Under the pieces are notes generated by a model. That model was not told where the DNA came from, ran no database searches, and was given only the letters and a program-made list of their open reading frames with translations. A program made the translations under genes and the position numbers. From Yamagishiella unicocca (taxonomy: Eukaryota; Chlorophyta; Chlorophyceae; Chlamydomonadales; Volvocaceae), in NCBI GenBank assembly GCA_003116995.1, contig BDSL01000006.1, positions 1,550,001 through 1,614,000 of the forward strand: a stretch of DNA of 64,000 nt, read 5' to 3'. Shown here in pieces: positions 41,850 to 51,794 of the stretch (within the stretch, counting starts at the first letter, position 1; the number at the start of each line of letters is the position of its first letter).

Positions 41850-44800
41850 ATGGAGGACACTCGTGCCCGCTGGGACCGGGCATTTCAAGAAGCTGTCGAT
41901 TATGACACTTGGGGTCAGGTACGCTGCGGCAGCGAGGCGGAGATGGAGACGCCCTTCCGAAGCCGACAAGGACCTTGCTTTTGCGCCACAGGTGGAGGAG
42001 GCGCTGGAAGGTTACCAGCGCCTACAAGTTGCTGCAGCTGCGGTGAGGACAAGCAGGCACAGAGTGGAAAGCGGGGCCAAGGATTCGACCCCGTGGGGGG
42101 AGGGCACAGCACCTCAGCACGTCTGGACACTGCGGTTTGCCCCTCAGCCAGGCTGCACCAGCTCACAAACAGCTCGCATTCGCTCTGGATACCGGCATAA
42201 ATTGCGAATACCAAGAGCGTACGAACCCGCCAATGTGCTGTACCTACCCCGTACCGTGCCTGTTCCTCTTCCTGGCAGCAAAACCGCTTCCCATACCTAC
42301 CTCCAGTCCCATATCCCTGGTGCATGGGCCATTGCGGACACTTTGGCGCCACCCACTCCTCTCCACACGCCGACGCCACCCGGCTCCCGTTCACCCAACC
42401 TCAGGAGTACGTGGAGAATGTGCTGCAGCTGGCGGTAGCACGGCGGGATGGTATCGGCAAGTTGGCGACGGCCCTCAAGTATCGGATAGAGGTGCGCTCG
42501 GCCCATGGGGCCTCCACCGCCATGCGCACGCTACTGCCTGGGTCGATCTAGGGCCTAGCACGGAAGCGTAGTTATAGTAGCACTGCGGCAGTCCATTGCA
42601 TGGGGTGAGTCGAGGTTGAGGTTGGGGTGAGCCCAACCAGGGCACGCCGTTGAAATCGGTGTTGGGGGAAGGGCTGCGAGGCGTCTGGCCCCCTAGGGTC
42701 AAGATGCTCAAGGGGGGGATAAGGAAGCCCCACAAAGGGAGGGTTAGGGAAGCCCCACAAAGGGGGGGGGATAAGGAAGCCCCACAAAGGGAGGGTTAGG
42801 GAAGCCCCACAAAGGGGGGGGGATAAGGAAGCCCCACAAAGGGAGGGTTAGGGAAGCCCCCCAAAGAAAGACCCGGCGCACGCGGTTGCTGACAGCCCAC
42901 CTAGACCAAGCCAAGCTGAGACACGTGATGCCGGCGCTTGTCTGTTGTCACGGGTACCATGCGGTTGTATGATTGGTGGCGATCCACGGCACTGGGTGAG
43001 AGGGTGATGGGAGGCTGGTCGGGCGATGCGATTGCTCACCTGCGTCGTGCCGTAGTCCGGACCACGCAACCCACGTGTTTGATATCCGCGCCAGCTTGTG
43101 CGCTGCCACCTTACCTATACCCTACTCGTGTCGGTGCTGCGCTGCCTTTGCTTGGGTCGGCCAGGAGCTGTCCAAGAGCGCAAATCACGCCGTGGGTCTG
43201 GCCGGAATGAAGACCCTCAAGGCGTTCATGAAGGAGATCATTATCAGCGATGGTGGGTGCATTGAAGCCGCGGGGCTACGCTGTCGGTCCTCGCCTCCAC
43301 CACTGGCCACCTCGCGCCCCCCGGCTCCCCGCCCCATCCTTGCTCGCTGCACCCCAATGCCCCCTCCTGCCCGTGCAGCGACCTTCCCGCTCGCCGGCGT
43401 GAAACCTGAGGGCCCTATCCCGGTGGGGCCGCCTCCTCCCCCGGGGCCTGGCGAGGTGAGTGGTGTGTATCCTTGGCCTGGAGGTGGTGAGTGGTGTATT
43501 GGCGAAACCCGGACCGAAGCCCGGTGTCCGATCGCCTGGGGGCACCAACCGTCACCTGGGGGCTCCCCCGTGTGCCCTTACAGCCTCCGACGGTAACCCT
43601 CTTACGTGTTCGGACGTGGGAACGATGTCAATAGCCATGTGGCGAGAAATCTACGCGGTGGTGTTGCTTAGGGCTGATAGTGGGTGTGAGTGGCGGACTC
43701 TCGACGGGGTTGCTGAGCGAGGGCGGTGGTGGCGGACTCTCCCCCGCGTCTCACTGTCTGGTGCCCGCCGCACCTCACGACGGGGTTGCTGAGCGAGGGC
43801 AGTGGTGGCGGACCGCCCGTGCCGCTACCGGCCGCAGCGTCGCCTTCAGACCACCTCCCGACCGCCTGCCCGACGCAGCTGCACCCCAACGAGGATGACG
43901 CGGTCGTGGACGATGGCAACGGCACGCTGCGCCCCGCGCCACCTCACCAGAAGGGCGAGACCAGCCTGACCATCTTCATCGAAAAGTGGGGCCTCAAGGA
44001 CGCCATGTCGTACACCGACCCGCGGGTCGTTGTGTCGGTCCGTGACGAGAAGGGCCAGGCTGTCGAGGCGGTGCAGGTGCGGCGTCACGGGGGAGTGGGG
44101 CTGAGCTGGGCGCAGTGGCAGGGGAGGGGAGGGGAATGGACATCGACCCATGGACGCGACCACCGAATCGGCGCCGGCGGTAAGCACAGCAAACGGACGA
44201 TGCGAATCACAAATGCGGACTGCGTCGTGGCGTGGTGGGTAAACCCCATTGCTTCCGGCACCCTCACCGTTTTGCGCAGGAGACGCCCATCGGCAGGTCG
44301 AACCTGAGCTACGTGTTCTTCGAAAACACCATCTACATCCAGACGCCGCTCAACTCGCTGTCGGACCGCTCCGCCATCTTCTTCGAGTTCCGCCACTTCA
44401 AGGCCAAGGAGGGCAAGGTGGGATCGGTTTGCGGGGCGGGGGGGTTAAGCTCCTAGCCGCGCGGCTGGGCCATGGTGCGCGATGTATGGGGCCAGATGGA
44501 TGAGGGGATGGGATGCGGAGCCAGGGACCCCGCGTGTGTTTTCCGTAATCTGCCCCATGAATCTGCCCCGGAATATAACAAGGAATTCCGGCCAATCACA
44601 TGATCGGGCATGTACGGATTTAAGTACGATGCGCGCTCGGAGGTTGCGTCATCGTTGCTAATGGCCCCGCCGCTCCGACCCACGATCCCGCGGTTAGTCC
44701 ACACACTCCCTCCCTGCACCCCTCCCACTCCCTTAAACGCGCCACCAAACAGAAAAGCATCAAGGCGTATTGCTACCTGGATATGGACGAGATCAAGACC

Positions 44801-45406
44801 GGGCCTCTCACCCTGGAGGTACGGTGCACAGGCTGTGGGGTCGTGGGACACAGGCCGACAGAGGCTTTCGTGGACGACACAAAACACAAAACACGTATTC
44901 CTCGCAAGGCGGCGTTCATGGCGCGTGGGGGTTCCCAGGGAGCCGAACCAGCAGGAGCTGAACCAGCAGGAGCTAGCAGGATACTGGTATGGACACGCAG
45001 AAGCGAACCAGCGGGAGCTGAACCAGCAGGAGCTAGCAGCATACTCGTGTGGCCGGTATCCATGCCACGCTAGGCAACCTGTTAGAGTGCAGGCATCCGG
45101 AGGGAGGGCTCGCTGGCCGCTGGCCGCACATACCCTCACATTGACATATCCTCACATTGACTTATCCTCACATTAACACATGCACCTGATGCCTCACAGC
45201 GCCCCTCCAGCCCGTCGACCCATATACCTCCTCTCCTCGTCCCCTTGCAACCCCTCCGCGCCCAACTACCCCTCCACCTCCCCCGCGACGTCGCGCCTCA
45301 GGTGTACAAGAAGCCAGCCAACTACAAGCGCGGCAAGACACCCGCGCTGCTGAGCGTCAAGCCGCTGTACCTGCATGTCGGCCTCACAGTTCAGGAGCGG
45401 GGCTAA
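41850..45406 (+). CDS. AIDA: AIDA-like protein with C-terminal C2 domain
   Basis: Nine exons: 41850-41918, 41992-42042, 42405-42491, 43165-43252, 43379-43455, 43879-44076, 44280-44417, 44753-44818, 45302-45406. Phases close, giving 292 residues (human AIDA 306). The N-terminal helical domain begins MEDTRARWDRAF with DYDTWGQVEEALEGYQRL. A Pro/Gly linker (GPPPPPGPGE) follows. The C2-type domain contains TSLTIFIEKWGLKDAMSYTD, VVVSVRDEKG, AIFFEFRHFKAKEGK, YCYLDMDEIKTGPLTLEVYK and the end KPLYLHVGL, each matching vertebrate AIDA. Animal AIDA binds axin and blocks JNK signalling; its C2 domain binds phosphoinositides. Axin is absent from algae as far as known, so an older membrane- or ERAD-related role is more plausible, which is inference. 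Confidence 0.9.
42711..42866. repeat. ~51-bp tandem repeat x3 (AIDA intron 3)
   Basis: Each unit holds GATAAGGAAGCCCCACAAAG and GGGTTAGGGAAGCCCCACAA, so each is itself an internal duplication of a ~25-base motif. Confidence 0.8.
44942..45047. repeat. Nested direct repeat (AIDA intron 8)
   Basis: Two ~44-base copies, 61 bases apart, each built from GAACCAGCAGGAGCT units. Confidence 0.75.
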
Positions 45407-46426
45407 ACGGAAAGCGGAGCTAAACGGGAATGAGGGGCAGTTGTTCCCCGGCATTGCCGTGCGCAGCAGTGGGCGCTGCAACGGGGGGCGGTCGCCATAA
45501 ATGATCGATTTGGGTCGTACATGACTTGAGTCGTACATACATACGTTTCCTTTTCTAATGCGCGCGCGTGAGAGACGGGCGACTGCGTCTGTAAAGGTGG
45601 GTCGGTAGGTGGGTGGTGCTAACGGGCGGGCCGGCTTTTAAAAGCTCCAGCGAGCTGCTGTAGGGCAGACGTCGTTAACGGTGGGGGCAGATGGTGGGGG
45701 CATTTTTTTATTGGCGCCGAGCAACGTTGAGCGAACAACCGGTGTGCAGGGGCGTGCTGGCACTGGCTGCGCTGCTCACTAACACGTCGGGAAGCCGTGT
45801 TGGCACGTTGGCAAAGCCCAACTGAAGCGGCCGTTCGTGACGTACATGAAGAGGGTTGCGCGTACGACAGGCGAAATCGGCAGGGCGTTATTCCTTAAAT
45901 TGTCGTATGATTTCCAGGGGAAAGCCTTTCTCGGCGAGATCAACGGGTCAAGACCGTGGCGAGCACTGCGTCTGCACAGACTGGTTCTCCTACGATTGGG
46001 TGGGGTTTGGACCGGAATCGACACTTTGTGCATGTCCATCAATGTGATATGGCGAGACCGTTGCGACAGCATCGACCATCGCGACGGCATCGCGCACATT
46101 AACTTGTAAAGGTCAAGAGTGGCAGATGAGGGAGGCGCCACGTAGCCAAAAGCTTTGATAAATGTGTTTATAATGGCAGCCCTGAGCAAATTTAACATGC
46201 GCAGCCTAGCAAGGACATATAGGATCTGAGTCTAATCGCCGTACAGCGGTAGAGGGTCGCTGGCGTGTCAAGAACATTGCATTCTCCATTTTCGAGCTGT
46301 TAGCGAATAATACTAAAGTTCCATTGTACCTTGCAAAAGGTTATGATAGGAAGCTATCCATAACTGCTTGCAGAACGTGCTTGTGTCTCGTTCGTTTGGA
46401 ATGTTATACTGGATAGACGATTTACG
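45407..46426. other. Spacer between AIDA-like gene and SGR
   Basis: About 1 kb. TGTAA at 45590 suits the upstream gene. The rest should hold the SGR promoter and 5'UTR. No gene recognised. Confidence 0.5.
45590..45594 (+). terminator. Polyadenylation signal (TGTAA) for AIDA-like gene
   Basis: TGTAA 184 bases past the stop codon, in the usual range for volvocine transcripts. Confidence 0.5.
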
Positions 46427-49400
46427 ATGACGCCCACGCGTGCTCATGGGCTGGCCACCTGTAGCACGTCAGCTCGCCGGCCGTTGTGTGGGGCCATAAG
46501 TCGGCCACATAAAGAGCCAGTAGAGAATGCCACCTCGCGTAGCGCAACCCATTATGCTGCATCAACCTCACAATGTGTAGCGACAGCAACTGCGTGTTCG
46601 AGACGGCGAGGCGTGTGGGCGCCGCGAAGGAGCGTGGTGAGCGTGGGAGCCAGGGGCGCATGCGCTGAACGCGAGCCCTACCTACAGGACGCCGCTCAAC
46701 ATAGCAGCATGAATACATGCAGGTGGCAAAGGCGCTCTTTGATCCACCGCCTTTCCAGCCAGAGAAGCTCGCAGTCGCGCTTGCAGCAGGGACGACTGCG
46801 TTCGAGCCAGCCCCGCCGCTCAGCCGAAGGTACACGCTCACGCATAATGACATCACAGGCAGCCTACGTCTTACAATAGGGCCCGATTACAACGAGGAAC
46901 AGATCTCAGGTTTCTACACGCGCTTGCTCCGGGATGAAGTCGTCGCGGAGTGGGTAAATGTCGGTTCGTCGGCGTACGCACTCCACGTTTACTGCCACGT
47001 GAGCGGCGAGGAGCGGTGGCTGGCGCCACCATTGCTGCGGAACTACATATTCCGGCGGGAGATGCCGCTGGTGCGTTGAGGGCCAGAGGCTCGTGCTGAC
47101 GGCAGCTGCTGCCCTCGCGTCCGCGGTTCGCCGCTCGTCGGGCATGGGTCACCGTTAACTCACCTTCTTGCCCTACGGTCCTAACCAAAAAGCCAATCCG
47201 AACACCCTAAGCTAACGCATGGTCGCTCACCCGAAGGCGCAAGAGCCCGTCGCAACCCACCATCGCGCGCCAACGAGCCCACCCCTGCTAACTTCACAAC
47301 AACAAAACGGGGCTGCTCGTTTGACGAACGCACCGGTGTTGCATAGCAGCACCGTGGGATTGTAGGCCTATTCCGTGTACGACACGTACGATGGCCGACC
47401 CCATCCACGGCCCCATCCCGGCCCCATCCACCGCCGCTGGCACCGCAGGTACTGGACACGCTGGTGTATGCGGATCGGAAGCTGCTGAGGGCGCAGCCCG
47501 AGCTAGCCCAGGCCCAGGTGTACGTGCACTTCCAGTCCACAGTCAGGGTAAGCGACCGACTTTGGTAGCAAGTGCATAGGCCGTCAGCAGCCTGGCGGGG
47601 TGAGGCGGCGGGACGCGCTCCGAAACTTTCCGCGGAGACCCGCCCGCCACTGGGCCGCTGTGGGCCGTGAGCCATGGCAGGAGCTAAACGCTGGCTCGGG
47701 GCGCGGCATCTGGGTCAGGGTGAACTTCCTCCTGTCACAACCAAACCACCTCCTGTCACCAAAAAACAAAGGGCGGGCTTCGAGGAAGACCCGTGGACCA
47801 AGGGCGGGCGGGCGGAATGCCGGGCGGTGGCGTGTCTCCGCCTCCACCTGCAGCACCGCACGTGGTGGATGGAGACGATGTGCGTTTGCGATCACCGGGC
47901 GGTGGCTCTGCCACGGCTTGATCCTCTGCTGCACCCGGACCACCTGCATGTGGTCCTCAGTCCACCGCCCTGGAAGGCGGACAGGGCAGCGACCGCCTGG
48001 GGGGCGGCCTCGTGGCGTGCTGGGCTGGGTTGGGCTGGGCCCGCGTAGGCTGCAGGGAAGCATTCGCTCAGGGCGCACCGGGCATTGGGGTAGGTCCTAT
48101 CCGCGGCAGCATCAAATATTTAGGTCTTTGCGCCTACGGATGATGTTTGCTGTTTAGGAGCAAAATGAGGGGGCTGGAGCGGCGATGAGGTGCTGTGTTC
48201 AGGATGTAGGTGGAGGGGGCAGCGGGTGCCGAGCTCTTGCGCTCTGCCCGGGCGGCCCAACTTATTGATACGAGCTGCGCTTACAGGGCAGGAGGACCGG
48301 GGGGTGCGGGCTGCGGCCACAGGGGAGGAGGGTCTTTCCTCTCCAGCACCGGCCGCCTGCTCTACTCGGTCCATTCCCCAGCTGCCCCTCACTGCCGGCT
48401 CACGTCGCCGTTGCGCGGATGCCGTGGGTGCGGTGCGTAGGGGCGCATCCCGGCCCCTACAACGCCCTGGCACCCGGGCCGAGCACGACCGTCGCCCGGG
48501 GTTCGGAGCCGCAACGACGCGCGTAGCCGTCCTCGCCCCCACCAAGCCCCAGCGCGCTGACCTTGGCCCCGCCCCGCCTGCCTCCTCGTCCCCCGTTCCC
48601 CGTGCCCCTCTCCTAGGAGCTGGACACCGTGGAGTACTGGGGGCTGCTGTCCGACCGCGGCTCGTGGCCCAAAGGCCCCACCTCGATCCTGCTCCGGGTC
48701 ATCTACGCGGTGGTGGGCTGGCCGCCGTCGCTGTCGGCCCTGCCCGCGGACCTGTCTATCGACCTGCCGGCGGAGCTGCGAGACGTGGAGGCGGCGGTGC
48801 GGCAGCAGCAGCAGGCGCTGGAGGAGGAGCGGCGGAGAGTTGCGGTGCAGCTCAGCGGGGCGGAGCACGGGAGCGGGAATGGGAGCGGGAGCTCGTTGGG
48901 GAAAGCGGAGCAGCAGCAGCAGGTCGTGGCGCAGCTGATAGGCGAGACGGCTGCTGGGGCGGGCGGGGAGGTGTTGAGCCCGCAGCTGCTCGAGCGGTCG
49001 TTGCTCTTGGCGGGGCAGGCTGGCGCCCCGGGGGAGTTGCTTCAGGAGCAGCAGCTGCAGCAGCAGGAGGCGCAGCAGGGGCGGAGTTGGCAGCACGGCA
49101 ACGGCGCAGATCCTCCGATAGCTTCTCGAAGCGGCGGCAGTGGCGCCGCAACTCACGGGGACCGGAGGGATGCCGACGTGTCAGCCTTTGCGAACGCATA
49201 CAGCGGCAATGGCGCGACCAGTAACGGGGCAAGTATTATTGACGTCAGGAACAACAACGGACCCGACAACAGAAACGGCACCAGCAGTAGCACCAGCAGA
49301 AACGGTAATCAGGCTGGCTGGCCCGGCAGTAGCAGCAGCAACGGGCACGAGCCTAGTCCTAGCGAAAACGGGAACGGCAATGGGACGAGCGTTGGCACCT

Positions 49401-49876
49401 TGACCGTTGCGTTGGCGGACGACCTGTCTGCTGCAGCAACGGATGTTTCAGCAGCAGCAGCCCCAGTGCAAAATGTCTCCGGGGAGGTGGCGGCCGCGCC
49501 CGCTGCACTCGCAGCATCGAGTTCAGGGCAGGAATCTCCACACAGGGCTGCTGCAGCAGCAGCAGCCGGTCTGGGCGGCGCTCCGGCCCTGCTGGCGGGG
49601 CGGGAGTGCAGCGTGGACGTGCCCTGCAGCGGGGACGCAGGGTGTTCATGCGAGGGGTCACGGCCCGGCGGTCTCGTCAATGCTGCGGTTGAGGGCGCTG
49701 AGGGCGGAGTCGCGGCTGTGGAGTTGCACCCGCGCCGTGCCGCCGTAGCCGGAAGCGGCGTGACGGGTGGCGGCGGCGGCGAGCTGCGGGTCGTACCGTG
49801 TGTCATACAGACAGACCGGGGCTTGGAGCTGATAGCGACAGGAGCCGCGCCGGCGCGGTCGCCTTCGTCGGTTTAG
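46427..49876 (+). CDS. SGR: STAYGREEN, chlorophyll a Mg-dechelatase, long C-terminal extension
   Basis: Four exons: 46427-46636, 46723-47070, 47449-47547, 48617-49876. Phases close, giving 638 residues against roughly 260-280 in land plants. SGR removes Mg from chlorophyll a in the plastid, giving pheophytin a. Residues 1-70 are Ser/Thr/Arg/Ala-rich and fit a chloroplast transit peptide. The catalytic core includes RRYTLTHNDITGSLRL (His111, Asp113), LLRDEVVAEW (Asp141), LHVYCHVSGEERWL, YIFRREMPLVLDTLVYADRK and VHFQSTVRELDTVEYWGLL. The His/Asp and Asp positions reported as essential in SGR are present. From about residue 250 the last exon continues for about 390 residues of low-complexity Gln, Ala, Ser, Asn and Gly sequence. 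Four Cys at 550, 556, 562 and 564 sit near the spot of the plant Cys-rich motif but lack its spacing. Confidence 0.91.
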
Positions 49877-49994
49877 ATGAGTGAAGCGATTCGCGCAAGG
49901 CGCGCCGGATTGTTATGTACTACCATTCGAGAGGTGCAAGCGGCGCGTTGCGTGCTGTGGTTCCAAGTAGTGTGTTTCGTGTGTGTGATGGCGC

Positions 49995-49999
49995 TGTAA
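49995..49999 (+). terminator. Polyadenylation signal (TGTAA) for SGR
   Basis: TGTAA 119 bases past the SGR stop. Confidence 0.5.
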
Positions 50000-50313
50000 T
50001 GGTGCGGCGTTGTTGTAGGATCCGCTTAGGCTCGGTCGAGTGTGAATGTAGCGTAGGCGAGAGGGAGGGTGCGCAGCGTCAGCGCCGGACGCTCGTCGGT
50101 CGAAACGGGTCGGGGGAGGGGGTTAAGGGAGGGGAGGGGCAGGTGGCAGCGGCAGCGGGCGAGGCGTTGCAGCCGGTGCATTGAGTCCGGGGGGGGGTAA
50201 GCAGAATCCGCGAATCCACGGCCGACAAAGCGAGGCGGTGAAGATGGCGGTTCAGAAAAGACCGGGGAGGCAAATAGGGCGGCAGCTGCTGTGATTCTCA
50301 TGCTGTGGCACTT

Positions 50314-50368
50314 CATGCCCCTACCTGAGAGAGGTAGGGGCGTGCGGGTCTTCTCATGTAACATGAGA
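50314..50368. repeat. Two adjacent perfect hairpins
   Basis: First: GCCCCTACCT, loop GAGAG, AGGTAGGGGC (50317-50341), extendable by CAT/GTG. Second: TCTCATGT, one base, ACATGAGA (50352-50368). Both lie downstream of the SGR poly(A) signal. Confidence 0.75.
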
Positions 50369-51698
50369 GTGCGGTTAAATGCAGCCCCACCTGTGAGAAT
50401 ACAGTCACATCCCTAAGGATGCGGGTGCTATCACAGCCCTACAGGATCCTCTAGCCGATGTCAGCGAGTCTCAAGCATGCCAAATGCTGACCTAGCGATT
50501 CGCCACACCTGATTTGAGTCGTGTGTGCGTGCGACAAGAAAGCTACTAACTTATTTGTCCCATGCAGAAAGCAGGACCAGGGCCTGGGCAAGGAAATCTG
50601 ATGCTGTTGGCGAAACAAGGGTCTGTGCATGCCGGAGGTGCGGGACCGAAGGGGTTGAGCGGCAGCGGATATGCAACAGCAGCAGTGCTTGCCGGCAGTG
50701 GGTTATGTCCAAGCAGCCCATAGGAGAAGGGGCGCCTAGTATAACGCGAGGCAGGTAGTGAGCCGTGGAAAGGGAATAAATCGGTTAGGGTCGGTTGGAT
50801 ATCGTTTTGAACACCCACCATCGTGACGCCGGAAGAAGTCTGGGGCGTGGATGTGGTCGGTTATCCGCAAGTGCAATTCGCAAATTATCTTTGCGCTTGG
50901 GGCAATGTCGCAGACTGTGAGGTCTATCCGAGTCGCGACTATTGCTGGTTGAAAACTTATTCCTTCCCCGTCGGTCGTGTCCTTCGGGACCGTCCGCAAT
51001 ATTTGGCGGTCTTTTGACCCCACCCATTCGAATCCCAATCCCATCCCCATTCATGTCTCCAGAACTGTTTCACACCTTGACGAGGGTAGTTCAAGCTTCG
51101 GTTCTCGGCAGGCCCGCTGCGGTTGCCAGCCATTGATTCTCACTGTCGGGCTGCCCAATCCTCCGTCTGTCTTTTGTATTCGCCTTGCCCCCCTTTTCAT
51201 TCACCGCATCTTGTGCTGCCAGCTGGTCTTGCTCCCAGCGCCGACCCATCTCACAGCGCTCTCAGGTGGTTCTCAGGGCTAGTATCGGACAGGGCCGCAC
51301 TCGTACACACGGTTCGCCTTACACCCATGCCAACTTGCCAAGCCCAGCGACTGTACACGCAAGCTCAGCAACAGTACACGGCGCTCACACATGCCGCCCG
51401 CAGCAGCACAGACCACCAAGGACAGGCCAGCTCGTAGCGACTCTGCACAACACCTGCGCACTGCGCGACACGCGCCCACACAGCGCCGGGCCCAGAGAGT
51501 CTTCCGACACCCGACACGCGGGCCGCACCCCAGATCTGCGGGCGGGTGCGCAGACAGCGCCAGCAGCGCATCCGAACACCCACCCACCCACCCGACTACA
51601 GCTTTCCTCTCAGACCCTCCGCACAAGAACCCCACACAAACACTCTCCAGCAGCAGCTCAGGCGTATCCATTTAGGGCCTGACACTACCGGTGGAGCC

Positions 51699-51794
51699 AC
51701 TAGCACACCGCCAAACTAGCACACCCCCAAACTAGCACACCCCCAAACTAGCACACCCCCAAACTAGCACACCCCGAACTAGCACACCCCGAAC
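51699..51794. repeat. 15-16-bp tandem repeat x6 covering the CPSF100 stop codon
   Basis: Unit AAACTAGCACACCCCC. The last, most gene-proximal copy contains the final codons Phe-Gly-Val-Cys and the TAG of CPSF100 on the minus strand, so each copy carries a TAG in the same context. Confidence 0.85.

Larger units (their letters stand above)
49877..51778. other. Convergent spacer between SGR and CPSF100
   Basis: 1.9 kb between converging 3' ends. It contains TGTAA at 49995, two hairpins at 50314-50368, and on the right the start of the tandem array over the CPSF100 stop. No supported gene. Confidence 0.5.
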
